From contig NZ_CP083546.1 of NCBI RefSeq assembly GCF_025144145.1, forward strand, positions 509,001 through 573,000: 64,000 bases of DNA, written 5' to 3'. The translations under genes were made by a program, and so were the position numbers. The DNA comes from Leisingera sp. M658. Its GTDB lineage: Bacteria; Pseudomonadota; Alphaproteobacteria; Rhodobacterales; Rhodobacteraceae. Under the pieces are notes generated by a model that ran no database searches, was not told where the DNA came from, and worked only from the letters and a program-made list of their open reading frames with translations. Shown in pieces: positions 8,316 to 17,052 of the stretch. How positions within the stretch are numbered: position 1 is the stretch's first letter; each line of letters begins with the position of its first letter.

Positions 8316-9632
8316 TCAGTCTAGGGAAAAGCGCGCCGATGGCTGGAGGCGGGGCTTGCGCAGGCGCAATGGTCTGTTGGATGCGGGCTGCTCCCTCGGT
8401 GGTGCGCGCGGCATCGGTTTTTGACCGCGCCGGAAGATATCGATGATGCGCATCGGGCCGCTGCAGCACGGACAGGGTGCGCGAAGGGCGTTTTGGCGTG
8501 AGCGGCCCATTTGGTCTTTCGGAACGGCGCGAGCCAAGCGGCGAACACCTTTGCGTCTGCCAGCACCATGTAATCGCCGATGAAGGCCAGTTGGCCAGTG
8601 CGGTGCAACTCCATCAGCCCTTCAAGGAAAAGGCGCCTGAACAGTCTGGGCAGGACACGCAGATACAGAAGGAAACCCGGTTTGCAGGCCACCCGCCGGG
8701 TGCTGTCCGGCGACAGGCCTCTATCGGGGGTGATCATGCGGACGCGGGGATGATGCGCCAGCGCTGATCCCCAAGTGTGGAGCACGCTGGTCATGCCGGC
8801 GCGGGCGCCGGGGCGCTTGGGGTCTGCGGCGAGGGTCATGACTGTTCCGGCCGAGACGCGGAACAGCAGGCCGCAGACCACATGGAAGTACTGCCAAGGG
8901 CAGCAGGTCTTCGGCCCGCGCTGCCAACCAGCCGCGCGCCGCCGGCCCCTGGCACTTCGGGTAGTACCGGTTCTTGCAAGAGCTATAGGCGATGTGATGG
9001 TGGCCGCACTTGGCGCATCGGTGTTCACCTCCAGCAGTCGGGTGGCGGAACTGTGCCGCAAACTATGCAGCGTGGCGGGTTTGGAAACACTTGCCGTGTG
9101 TTTGGCCGGGTTGAATGCGCGGTTCAGTTGCCGCGATGAGATCGGGTTGACCTTCGGCTTGCCAGGAAACAGCCAACCCTCCGGTCGGGCCTCCCGCCAA
9201 TTGTCGCGCAGCAGATCCAGCATTCCCGGTGACTGCATGACCTTGCGATCTTTGCCACCCTTGCCTTGGCCGGCATGGATCAGCAACCGGTCGGTTTCGA
9301 GCTCGTTCGATGAATCCGCTGCGCTGCGAATGAACGGCGGCTCTGATGAAATCGCCTGGGCAAAAAGCGTTTCGATGGATGAGGTCTACACGCTTTTTGC
9401 CCAGGCTTGCATGGTGTGATGTGTTGACTGAAACAACACGGTAGGTATCTGTCATGTCCAACTGGTAGGCACGCAAATCCTCGGGCGTGGCAGTGCCCGG
9501 TGATCGCTGTAGAAACTTCGCAAAATCCTTGGTCGCCCGGATATGTGACTTCTGCGCCTGGTCGCCCATCCCCCGGATGCGCATGTCTTCCATCATCCGC
9601 GCACGCAGCGGGGTCATCTTCTCCACTGCCAT
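8316..9632 (-). mobile_element. IS91-family element remnant: tyrosine recombinase plus Y1-type transposase, both broken
   Basis: From 9632 leftwards comes the N-terminal SAM-like domain of a phage-type integrase (MTPLRARMMEDMRIRGMGDQ, start at 9617 or 9632), then a frameshifted middle. Its catalytic end is in another frame, with GKGGKDRKVM and HSLRHSSATRLLE (HxLRH box, about 9070). After a deletion, an IS91/IS801-type transposase follows: MAARAEDLLPLA, VSAGTVMTLAADPKR, MTSVLHTWGSAL, FLEGLMELHRTGQLAF and AWLAPFRKTKWAAHAKTPFA. In yet another frame comes the C-terminal zinc-binding tail CPCCSGPMRIIDIFRRGQKP (ending 8316). The pairing of a tyrosine recombinase with an IS91 transposase is the known layout of several alphaproteobacterial elements. 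The catalytic HUH segment is damaged, so the element is inactive. Confidence 0.8.
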
Positions 9633-9782
9633 GGAAACCTCCTGTCAATTGACTGAGAAAGTCCCAATCGTCAGACCGGTTAGGAAGATCGCAAAATGCG
9701 TAGCATCCCGGGATGGTTCATTACACCAGCCACAAACGCCATTGCCGCGAAGCGGCTTTGTCCTTGATTTCGGAGCGGCCCC

Positions 9783-10385
9783 TTACCACAGTCGGCCTTT
9801 CGCATATTCCGCATAGCCTTCGTCATAGGCTTCGGCTTCGAACCCGGCCTCCTGCTCCTTTAGAAACTGGCCCGCGGTGGGAAGTTCCGGGCGTTCACGG
9901 TCCTGATCCCACAGGCGCGAACGCATAATCGCCTTGGCGCATTGAAAATACAGCTCGTCTATGGTGATCACGGCCACCGTGGCCGGGCGCCGCCCCTTGC
10001 GTTCAAAGGTGGTGCAGGCGGTTTCGTCGGCGGTCAGGTATGCGGTTCCGTTCACCCGCACCACATTGTTTTCGCCCGGAACCATGAACATCAGGCTGAC
10101 ACGGCTGTCGCGCACGATGTTGCGCAGCGAGTCGAGCCGGTTATTGCCGCGCCAGTCCGGCAGCCACAGGGTGCAGGCGTCCGCGATATGCACCACCGGG
10201 CCATCATCGCCGCGCGGGCTTGCGTCGGTGCCCTCAGGGCCGATGGTAGACAGCACCAGGAACCAGGAGGCCTCGATCCAGCGCTGGTACAGCGGTGTCA
10301 GACGAGTGGCGACTTTGCTCAGCGACCGCGGCACCGGGGTGCCGTAGATGTGCTCAAGTGTTTCGATGCCGGTGATTTTCTGCAT
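9783..10385 (-). CDS. Pyridoxamine 5'-phosphate oxidase-like FMN-binding protein
   Basis: A 200-residue cytoplasmic protein with the split-barrel flavin-binding fold of the PNPOx-like superfamily, of the MSMEG_1061-type subfamily. I chose ATG 10385 because GGAGGCC is 5 nt upstream. Family features include FLVLSTIGPEGTDASPRGD near residues 43-60 and DWRGNNRLDSLRNIVRDSRV near 80-100. Proteins of this subfamily usually bind flavin and act on small molecules, but the substrate is not known. It lies alone, convergent with nothing obvious, next to the IS91 remnant. Confidence 0.8.
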   Translation of the reverse strand: MQKITGIETLEHIYGTPVPRSLSKVATRLTPLYQRWIEASWFLVLSTIGPEGTDASPRGDDGPVVHIADACTLWLPDWRGNNRLDSLRNIVRDSRVSLMFMVPGENNVVRVNGTAYLTADETACTTFERKGRRPATVAVITIDELYFQCAKAIMRSRLWDQDRERPELPTAGQFLKEQEAGFEAEAYDEGYAEYAKGRLW

Positions 10386-10451
10386 GCTCTGGCCTCCTTT
10401 TGGGTGCAATGTAGCTTACCCTTTTACGTGTTGGGGCCATTTTTTGCTCAA

Positions 10452-10658
10452 ATGGGCAAAAAAGAAAACATCCGGCGGCGGGGCTGGCCCCCCTCCAATG
10501 CGGTGCAGTTGCTGCCGCATGGCGGGCGTCGTTTCCGCGCCGCTATGAGGGTGGTTGATGCCGACGGCACCAGCTGGGCGGTGTCTGCGATCTCTGGTCT
10601 GATCGTGCCTGCGGCCATGCTGCATGAACACCGGATGGTGGGAGGGGGGCAGCTGTAA
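10452..10658 (+). CDS. Possible 68-residue ORF, unrecognised
   Basis: An open frame starting MGKKENIRRRGWPPSN and ending MLHEHRMVGGGQL. It is basic at the N-terminus and has no hydrophobic segment or family motif that I know. There is no good ribosome-binding site. It lies in a 498-bp gap between two convincing genes and may be chance. Confidence 0.2.
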   Translation: MGKKENIRRRGWPPSNAVQLLPHGGRRFRAAMRVVDADGTSWAVSAISGLIVPAAMLHEHRMVGGGQL

Positions 10659-10883
10659 TCGTTGTGTATTTATTCGGCGGAAACCGGCACTGGCGCGATG
10701 ACGGCTTGCCGTGCCGCGGAGGGATTAAGGCAGAAGCCGCCAGTTGCATCTATACAGCTTTTGCGGGATATGGGCGCGAGCGGCCTTTCCTGTGTGTGAA
10801 GTTGTACAAGTCATCCGCATACTGTTTTTCCAGATTAGGATCAGGACCAAGGCCGTCGAGCACGAAATCCGAGGAGTTACATC

Positions 10884-11267
10884 ATGAAGAAGATTTTCCT
10901 TTTGTTGCCCTTGCTGGCCTTGGCTGCATGCGGTGACGAATTCAGCTACCCTTCGCAGCTGGAAAAGCAGTCGCAGGCGGCAGCACAGGCCGCAGCCACC
11001 CCGGTTGACCAGATCACCCTCGAGCGCGGCGCAAGCATCAATGGCGGCAACTTCCAGGTGCTGGGCCCGGTGAAGACGTCCGTGGGCAAACTGACTGCCT
11101 TCCACCCGGCGCCGACTGTTGCGGACGCAGAGAAGAAACTGCGCATTGAAGCAGCAAAGCTCGGGGCGGATGCGGTCATTAATGCAGAGATCGGCAACGT
11201 CGGCGTCTGCCCGCTCAGCTGGGGCTGCCGGGCTGCCAGCGGTACCGCGGTCAAGCTGAGCTATTGA
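10884..11267 (+). CDS. Small lipoprotein with YbjQ-like segment
   Basis: A 127-residue predicted lipoprotein. Signal peptide MKKIFLLLPLLALAAC ends in a lipobox (LAAC), so it should be lipidated on Cys16 and anchored to a membrane facing the periplasm. The start has GAGGAG 8 nt upstream. The C-terminal half (VLGPVKTSVGKL, then KKLRIEAAKLGADAVINAEI) resembles the repeating core of the YbjQ/UPF0145 fold, a pentameric beta-alpha domain of uncertain function. Cys residues (VGVCPLSWGC) near the end could form a disulfide. No operon partner is evident. Confidence 0.75.
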   Translation: MKKIFLLLPLLALAACGDEFSYPSQLEKQSQAAAQAAATPVDQITLERGASINGGNFQVLGPVKTSVGKLTAFHPAPTVADAEKKLRIEAAKLGADAVINAEIGNVGVCPLSWGCRAASGTAVKLSY

Positions 11268-11422
11268 CGCTCAAGGCGGCGGCATCCGGGTGATGCTGCG
11301 CTGGCTTGGATATTGGGGAACCGCTGCTTGGAGGGGAAGCGGTTTTCCCTATTGAATTCCCTAATCGCACTGCGGGCGGCATTGTGGCAGGTTGCGCCGG
11401 AATTGAGGTGAGTGAGGCAGCC

Positions 11423-12589
11423 ATGAAGTTCATCCGCGATGTGATTGCGCAGTTGGAAACCCCGCGCGAGGCGCGGCCTTTGGGCAGCGGCTGGCTGTCG
11501 GGAACCATGGCGCTGCTGGCGGCGCTCACCGGGCTGCTGCTGGTGCTGCTGCGCTGGTACCCCGAGACGTTCTCGTATCCGCAGCTCGGCTTTATCCATT
11601 CCAGCGGCTATGTCACCGCCTTTCTGCGCTTTGTGCTGCTGGCGGGCTATGCGCTGTCGCTGCTGAGCCTGATCCTGAGCCGCCAGAAGGCGCTGGGCTG
11701 GGCTGCCCTGGGCTTGTCTGTTGTGGCTTCTTTGATGGCGACGGCGCAGCCGCAGCACGCAGGCGGCACTCCGCAGAGCCTGTATTTCGGGCTGGATTAC
11801 TTCATCGTTAACGTTCTGCTGGTCGGCTTTTTGTTTGTGCCGCTGGAACGGTTCTTTGCAGCGCGGCGCGAGCAGACGGTTTTCCGCACCGAATGGCGCG
11901 AGGACATGTTCTATTATCTGGTCAGCTCAATGCTGGTGCAGGTGCTGACTTTCCTGACGCTGGCGCCGGCGAACTATGTCAATGCAAACGCCGATCTGGA
12001 GGGCATCCGCGCCCATATCACCAATCTGCCGTTTGCGGTGCAGGTGCTGATCGTGATGGCGGCAACGGATTTCGTGCAGTACTGGGTGCACCGCGCCTTT
12101 CATACGTTTCCGGCGCTATGGCATTTCCATGCCATTCACCATTCGGCCAAGAAAATGGATTGGCTGGCGGGCGCGCGGATGCATTTCATCGAAATCGCGG
12201 TGCTGCGCGGGCTGACGGCGGTGCCGATGTTCACGCTGGGCTTCAAGCCAGAGGCGATCCAAGCCTATCTGCTGATCATCTATTTCTATTCCAGCTTCAT
12301 CCACGCCAATATCGGCTGGAAGCTGGGATTTCTGGAGCGGTTCCTGGTCACGCCGCGCTATCACCACTGGCATCACGGCAGTGAGCGGGCGGCGATCGAC
12401 ATCAACTATGCCTCGCATTTTCCACTCTATGACTGGCTGTTCGGCACCCATTACTTACCAGAGGAAGCCTGGCCCTCAAAATACGGTGTGGCGGGGGACA
12501 CCGTGCCGAACGGTTACTGGCGGCAGTTCCTGTACCCGTTCAACCGGAAGCGCTGGAAGAAACGGCAGGACGGCGACGGGCAGGGCTGA
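11423..12589 (+). CDS. Sterol desaturase / fatty acid hydroxylase superfamily protein
   Basis: A 388-residue integral membrane di-iron oxygenase. ATG 11423 is preceded by a GAGG and gives MKFIRDVIAQLETP; the frame is open further upstream without support. Several hydrophobic helices precede the three His clusters that bind the di-iron centre: HRAFH at about 222, HAIHH at about 235 and HHWHH at about 313. The family hydroxylates or desaturates sterols, carotenoids or lipid acyl chains at the membrane. The actual substrate is not deducible. It is convergent with the GFA gene, 3 bp away. Confidence 0.88.
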   Translation: MKFIRDVIAQLETPREARPLGSGWLSGTMALLAALTGLLLVLLRWYPETFSYPQLGFIHSSGYVTAFLRFVLLAGYALSLLSLILSRQKALGWAALGLSVVASLMATAQPQHAGGTPQSLYFGLDYFIVNVLLVGFLFVPLERFFAARREQTVFRTEWREDMFYYLVSSMLVQVLTFLTLAPANYVNANADLEGIRAHITNLPFAVQVLIVMAATDFVQYWVHRAFHTFPALWHFHAIHHSAKKMDWLAGARMHFIEIAVLRGLTAVPMFTLGFKPEAIQAYLLIIYFYSSFIHANIGWKLGFLERFLVTPRYHHWHHGSERAAIDINYASHFPLYDWLFGTHYLPEEAWPSKYGVAGDTVPNGYWRQFLYPFNRKRWKKRQDGDGQG

Positions 12590-12592
12590 GTT

Positions 12593-12946
12593 TCAGAGGC
12601 TCTTGCCATCGAAAATCTCCGACGGCAGGTGCAGCGTGTTCAATCCGTCGATACATCCTAAGTTGACGCGGAAGGTGCCGGGCGACAGTCGCGGCTCGAC
12701 AAAGGTGTGGATGCCGCAGGTGCCGCAGAAATGGTGCTGTGCGGCCATTGTGCCGAACCTATAGGTCTTTAACGCATCGCCAGCCGCGGTGATTTCCATG
12801 TCACCTTGCGCCACCTTGGCGGGGGTCAGATAGGCGGTCTTGCGGATGCAGATGGAGCAGTCGCATTGCATGGCGCAGGTGATTTCCGGCGCCCGGAAGG
12901 AGAAACGGACAGCGCCGCAATGGCAGCTGCCGGAGTAGGTGTTCAT
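12593..12946 (-). CDS. GFA family (glutathione-dependent formaldehyde-activating enzyme-like) zinc protein
   Basis: A 117-residue protein of the GFA/CENP-V fold. The start at 12946 gives MNTYSGSCHCGAVRFSF, the normal family beginning. Zinc ligands are visible: CHCG near residues 8-11, the CDCSIC pair near 29-34, and CGTCG near 83-87. True Gfa catalyses S-hydroxymethylglutathione formation, but most members of this family are unassigned, and no other formaldehyde gene is near. The gene precedes nothing in operon; its 5' side is 94 bp from the DUF1326 gene stop. Confidence 0.85.
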   Translation of the reverse strand: MNTYSGSCHCGAVRFSFRAPEITCAMQCDCSICIRKTAYLTPAKVAQGDMEITAAGDALKTYRFGTMAAQHHFCGTCGIHTFVEPRLSPGTFRVNLGCIDGLNTLHLPSEIFDGKSL

Positions 12947-13039
12947 GGCTTGCCTGTGTTTGTTGAGGGAACAGAGCAAGCTTGGCAGGGCAGCCGCGTC
13001 CTGTGCAAGCGGTTTTGTGCGCTTTTGACGTGATCTGCC

Positions 13040-13675
13040 TCAGGCTGCAACCCCGTGCGGGCCGTGGCGGATGATGGCCCATTGGCCGTACGTATCCTCC
13101 AGATCCAGCGGGATGGCGGCAGTGGATTTGCTGGAGCCGCTGCCCACTTCGGCCAGGGTGAACTCAATCCCGCCGGGGATGTCGATGCGGACCCGGTGCT
13201 CGCCGCCGCCGTGCGGGGCCTGGATCGGGCGGCCGGTGGCGTGCAGCAGGCCCTTGACGTCCACTTTTGCGGTGCGGTTTTCGATGTCGGCCTCGTAGTC
13301 GATCCGCTGAACCAGCGTGTCATGCACGGTGTCGCACATGGCGCGGAACACCCACCAATGGGTGGCTTCCTCATCCGTTTCACCGCCAAGCATCACGGTG
13401 GAAAGCGCCTCGCGCTGGGCGTCGCTGGCACGGTCGTCGACAATCAGCTGCAATGCGCCCTTGCCCTCGAAGATCGGGCCTGGCCAAGCGTAAAGAACGG
13501 CGGCGCGGGTGCCGGCGAGGTCTATTTCGCCGAAGTGGCCTTGGTCGATATGGATCACCTCAAACCCGGTGCAATTGCCATGGGTGGGCAGATCCTCGAA
13601 CTGGCAGGGACAGCCATAGTTGCAGTTGCAGTTCCCGAAGCTGCGGCCCTCGATGTACCAATCCACATGCGCCAT
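13040..13675 (-). CDS. DUF1326 domain protein
   Basis: A 211-residue soluble protein of family DUF1326. The start is fixed by GGAGGAG 6 nt upstream. The N-terminus carries a conserved Cys cluster (GNCNCNYGCPCQF, about residues 14-26) that could bind a metal. The rest is a beta-rich domain with HRVRIDIPGGIEFTLAEVGS near 160-180. The function of the family is unknown. With the GFA gene it forms a pair of Cys-rich proteins on one strand. Confidence 0.85.
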   Translation of the reverse strand: MAHVDWYIEGRSFGNCNCNYGCPCQFEDLPTHGNCTGFEVIHIDQGHFGEIDLAGTRAAVLYAWPGPIFEGKGALQLIVDDRASDAQREALSTVMLGGETDEEATHWWVFRAMCDTVHDTLVQRIDYEADIENRTAKVDVKGLLHATGRPIQAPHGGGEHRVRIDIPGGIEFTLAEVGSGSSKSTAAIPLDLEDTYGQWAIIRHGPHGVAA

Positions 13676-13927
13676 GATTGTCTCCTCCGGTTCTGCTGCT
13701 GAAAAGATGCAGGGAAACTATACCATAAAGCAGCCGCAAATTCAGGAGGGCGCAGCCCGGGGCCGCCGCGGGGCCCGGGCCGGCAGCTTCAGCCTGCAGT
13801 AATGGCGCTGGTGCTGAGCACCGTGGCATAGGCAAAGCCAAGCGCCGACATATAGGCCTTGTGAGCATCTTCGGGCACGGTGACGGCATAACCATAGTCC
13901 GCAGCGGCGCGGGCGGCAGCGTTCCCG

Positions 13928-14253
13928 TGCGGTCTGCCGAGACGGTGGCTGAGAAGATCGTTGCCAGCCGCGCGGGCTTCCTGATCCAGAATGCTACGGG
14001 GGCGGCGTGATGGACAAGCTGACCACTTATTCCGTCCTGTCCCGCATTCGCCGCTCTGGCGACGTCTATGAGCCGGACGGTGAGCGTACTGAAGTTGAGT
14101 TGTCTGAGAAGGAAGCGGCACCGCTGAAGCTGCTGGGCCGCATCGGTGAACCGCGCGGCCAAATCCCGCGCCTTTGCTGATGCGGTCACGGACCTCATCA
14201 CACCGTCTGGTTCTATGGATTTGGGCTGGTTTGAACTGGATGATCTGGCGTAA
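13928..14253 (+). pseudogene. Phage structural gene debris
   Basis: Three short coding-like pieces sit in plus-strand frames. The first ends ETVAEKIVASRAGFLIQN plus ATGAA with TGA at 14008. The second is an intact 56-codon ORF at 14010-14180 (MDKLTTYSVLSRIRRSGDVY) whose ATG overlaps the preceding stop; its pattern (short protein with YEPDGERTEVELSEKEAAPL) matches small phage head/tail-region proteins. The third, overlapping in another frame, reads AAKSRAFADAVTDLITPSGS then MDLGWFELDDLA to TAA at 14253. The stop/start overlaps are typical of prophage operons. The neighbours are missing, so this is a fragment. Confidence 0.45.
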
Positions 14254-14319
14254 AACGCCGCACAATCCGTTAGAAATTCAAATTTCGTGTCTCAAAGCTG
14301 GTACCGGTTTGTGCCAAAG

Positions 14320-14350
14320 GTGTCGCCGCGCCACAGCAGCGCGGTGACAC
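14320..14350 (+). promoter_or_regulatory. Stem-loop in the pheS leader
   Basis: GTGTC plus CCGCGC pairs with GCGCGG plus GACAC, with one bulged base on each side and a 7-nt loop, ending 82 nt before the pheS start. There is no following T-run, so it is not an obvious terminator. pheST operons of many bacteria are attenuated, but I see no Phe-rich leader peptide here. Confidence 0.3.
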
Positions 14351-14432
14351 ACCCGCCGGGCTTACGCCCTGGCCCTCTTGCTTTCGCCGGCCCTTGTGGT
14401 AGCAGGGCACAAGCAGAATTCGAGGGGCCGTG

Positions 14433-15506
14433 ATGGACGATCTTAAAGCCAAGTATCTGGGTCAGATTGCCGATGCCGCGGATGAATCCGCGCTGGAAGC
14501 GATCCGCCTTGCCGCCGTGGGCAAAAAGGGCGAAGTGGCGCTGAAGATGCGCGAGCTGGGCAAGATGACCCCGGAAGAGCGCCAGGTCGCAGGCCCGGCG
14601 CTGAACGCGCTGAAGGATGAGATCAACTCGGCCCTGGCGGCCAAGAAGGCGGGCCTGGAAGATGCCGCCCTGGATGAGCGTCTGCGCACCGAATGGCTGG
14701 ACGTGACCCTGCCGACCCGCGCCCGCCGCGTGGGCAGCCTGCATCCGATCAGCCAAGTGCAGGAAGAGATCACCGCGATCTTTGCCGAACTCGGATTTTC
14801 CGTTGCCGAAGGGCCGCGGATCGACACCGACTGGTACAACTTCGATGCGCTGAACATCCCCGGCCACCATCCGGCGCGGGCGGAGATGGACACGTTTTAC
14901 ATGCACCGCGCGGAAGGCGACGACCGCCCGCCGCATGTGCTGCGCACCCACACCAGCCCGGTGCAAATTCGTTCGATGGAGAAGATGGGCGCGCCGCTGC
15001 GCATCATCTGTCCGGGCGGTGTTTACCGCGCCGATTACGACCAGACCCACACGCCGATGTTCCACCAGGTCGAAGGCCTGGCGCTGGACAAGGACATCTC
15101 GATGGCGAACTTGAAGTGGGTGCTGGAGGAGTTTGTCAAATCCTTCTTTGAGGTGGACGACGTCGAGCTGCGCTTCCGCGCCTCGCATTTCCCCTTCACC
15201 GAGCCGTCTGCCGAAGTCGACATCCGCTGCTCTTGGGATAACGGCCAGCTGAAGATCGGCGAGGGCGACGACTGGATGGAGATCCTTGGCTCCGGCATGG
15301 TGCACCCCAAGGTGATCGCGGCCGGCGGTATTGATCCGGAGATTTATCAGGGCTTTGCATTTGGCATCGGCATCGACCGTCTGGCGATGCTGAAATACGG
15401 CATCCCCGACCTGCGCGCCTTCTTCGACAGCGACCTGCGCTGGCTGCGGCACTACGGCTTCCAGAGCCTGGACATGCCGGCGCTGCATGGCGGTTTGTCA
15501 CGGTAA
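14433..15506 (+). CDS. pheS: Phenylalanyl-tRNA synthetase alpha subunit
   Basis: A 357-residue cytoplasmic subunit of the alpha2-beta2 enzyme that charges tRNA-Phe. ATG 14433 follows GAGGGG by 5 nt; an overlapping GTG at 14430 is less likely. The N-terminal coiled coil (residues 1-90) is followed by the class II aminoacyl-tRNA synthetase core. Motif 2 is near [12 protein letters not shown] and motif 3 near [18 protein letters not shown], which carries the conserved Arg. The length is normal. pheT lies 1.5 kb downstream on the same strand, with two unrelated genes between, rather than directly adjacent. Confidence 0.97.
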   Translation: MDDLKAKYLGQIADAADESALEAIRLAAVGKKGEVALKMRELGKMTPEERQVAGPALNALKDEINSALAAKKAGLEDAALDERLRTEWLDVTLPTRARRVGSLHPISQVQEEITAIFAELGFSVAEGPRIDTDWYNFDALNIPGHHPARAEMDTFYMHRAEGDDRPPHVLRTHTSPVQIRSMEKMGAPLRIICPGGVYRADYDQTHTPMFHQVEGLALDKDISMANLKWVLEEFVKSFFEVDDVELRFRASHFPFTEPSAEVDIRCSWDNGQLKIGEGDDWMEILGSGMVHPKVIAAGGIDPEIYQGFAFGIGIDRLAMLKYGIPDLRAFFDSDLRWLRHYGFQSLDMPALHGGLSR

Positions 15507-15803
15507 ATGCCGTTCTTAGGTTTCTCCGTGTCTGGCTGTATGGAATGGCTCAAGGATTGCTCAAACAGGCTGAAGCTTTGGCATGCAGTTGGTCTGTTCC
15601 TGTTAGGTTTCTTTGGCTGGGTACTCTTGATCGAATACGCACCTGATTGGGTGCATATGGCCTACTCATATGCTGTGATGCTTCCGTTGCAGGTTTTCCT
15701 ACTTCTTGCGATGTGGGGTTGGATCAAACGCAGAAAGTCGGAAGACCAGAGACGCAACCTCCTTTGGGACACCAAAGCGAAGCTCAAGGACTTGAGGCGT
15801 TAG
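15507..15803 (+). CDS. Small two-helix membrane protein between pheS and pheT
   Basis: A 98-residue protein whose ATG abuts the pheS stop (TAAATG), so it probably relies on pheS for translation. Two hydrophobic segments are seen at about 28-45 (VGLFLLGFFGWVLLIEY) and about 53-72 (SYAVMLPLQVFLLLAMWGW), followed by a basic tail (KRRKSEDQRR). I do not recognise the family. Its codons are richer in A/T-ending forms than those of pheS, suggesting later acquisition. Confidence 0.55.
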   Translation: MPFLGFSVSGCMEWLKDCSNRLKLWHAVGLFLLGFFGWVLLIEYAPDWVHMAYSYAVMLPLQVFLLLAMWGWIKRRKSEDQRRNLLWDTKAKLKDLRR

Positions 15804-16148
15804 TCAGTTACTGTTCGGTGAGGCGCAGCCCCGCATCGCGCCCACCGTCGGGTCCGGCGCGATGCTTCGTGTACCATGGAAATGATAGCGCCAAGAGACT
15901 GTGGGGTTCGAACACAGGCCTAAGGCGCGGAACCAAGGCCGAGAGGCCGCCGCGCCATCGCCTGACCGCCCGCACGGGCAGGCGATTTGGTGCCGCAAGC
16001 GCACCAGTTCGGCGTCGAACGGGCTTGGCCGGCATAAATTGCCAAACACTACCGGTGGATCGCCTCCCCGCGGTCAGGCGATGGCGCGGCTTGGCAACCC
16101 ACAAACTTGTGACGTGACACTTGCCCCCCCTTGGCTAGGCTCAGCCAA
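15804..16148. repeat. Intergenic region with a 21-bp perfect inverted repeat
   Basis: No gene is supported in this gap. A perfect inverted repeat has arms at 15949-15969 and 16070-16090 (core of the right arm: CGGTCAGGCGATGGCGCG) separated by 100 bp. The right arm shares the 14-mer GGTCAGGCGATGGC with 43540-43553 in the ybaB-dnaX gap, so it looks like a dispersed repeat rather than a simple terminator. A smaller hairpin (GCCCGcacGGGC) lies beside the left arm. Confidence 0.7.
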
Positions 16149-16964
16149 ATGATCCGAACAGCCCTTTCCTTCTCCGCCGTCCTCCTATGGGCTTCCGCCG
16201 CTGCCGCCATGGGGCCGTCGAAACCCTCTGACTGTCATGGCGAGACGGCTTGCCAGCTCGGGGACCGTTCCTATCATGTGATGGAGCCAGAGGGCTGGGA
16301 CGGGGTCACGCCGCTGCCGGTGCTGCTGCATTTCCACGGCTGGGCGCGGACCGGGGTCAATGCGCAGCGCAGCGACCGGATCGGCGCCTCAACCAAACGG
16401 CGCGGTGTGCTGCTGGTGACGCCGAACGGGCGGCGCAAGACCTGGGACTTCTGGTCGCCGGAGACCGGGGATGTCGGTTTCACCAACCAAGTGCTGCGGG
16501 ACGTGGCCAAGCGCTATCCTGTTGATGCGGGGCGTATCTATGTCTCGGGTTATTCCTATGGTTCGGCGATGGCCTGGCGGTATGTGTGCGAGAGCGGCAA
16601 TCATGTGGCCGCTTTGCTGGGGATTGCCGGGGCGTTTCCGTCGGGGGAGACCTGCCCCGAGGCCCCGCGCGAGGTGCGCCATGTGCACGGGGTGAGCGAT
16701 ACTGTGATGCCCTTTCCCGACGACGGTCCCGGCGGGCAGGCGGTGCCATTGGGGCTGTGGCGCGCCAGGATGGACTGCGGCGCCGGGCAGGCGGCGGGCG
16801 ACTGGCAGGTGGTGGATTTCCTGAAACTCAGCCGCACCGAATGGCGGAACTGTGCGAGCGGGCAGGTGGTGCTGGATACCCATCCGGGCGGCCATTTCAT
16901 CCCGCATGGCTGGATCGGGCGGCAATTGGACGAGCTTTTGGGGCGCACTCCCAGCTATCCGTGA
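16149..16964 (+). CDS. Secreted esterase of the PHB depolymerase / LpqC-like alpha/beta hydrolase family
   Basis: A 271-residue exported hydrolase. ATG 16149 gives a clear signal peptide (MIRTALSFSAVLLWASAAAA). The oxyanion region is PVLLHFHGWARTG, the nucleophile Ser is in the elbow GYSYGS near residue 140, an Asp is in HGVSDTVMPF, and the catalytic His is in HPGGHFIPHGW near 250. This arrangement is that of feruloyl esterase/PHB depolymerase-type enzymes, which hydrolyse polyester or ester substrates outside the cytoplasm. It is unrelated in function to the flanking phe genes. Confidence 0.85.
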   Translation: MIRTALSFSAVLLWASAAAAMGPSKPSDCHGETACQLGDRSYHVMEPEGWDGVTPLPVLLHFHGWARTGVNAQRSDRIGASTKRRGVLLVTPNGRRKTWDFWSPETGDVGFTNQVLRDVAKRYPVDAGRIYVSGYSYGSAMAWRYVCESGNHVAALLGIAGAFPSGETCPEAPREVRHVHGVSDTVMPFPDDGPGGQAVPLGLWRARMDCGAGQAAGDWQVVDFLKLSRTEWRNCASGQVVLDTHPGGHFIPHGWIGRQLDELLGRTPSYP

Positions 16965-17052
16965 CTGCAAGGACGCTCGCGCCCTTGAACCTTGGCGCAT
17001 TCTTTGTCATTGCCTCTGGCAAACTGCATGTCTGCCAAGGGGTCCCCGACCG

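Noticed and set aside
14292-15488. A 398-codon minus-strand ORF opposite pheS
   Set aside because: It is the antisense shadow of pheS, produced by high G+C; its composition is His/Arg/Gln-rich with no motifs.
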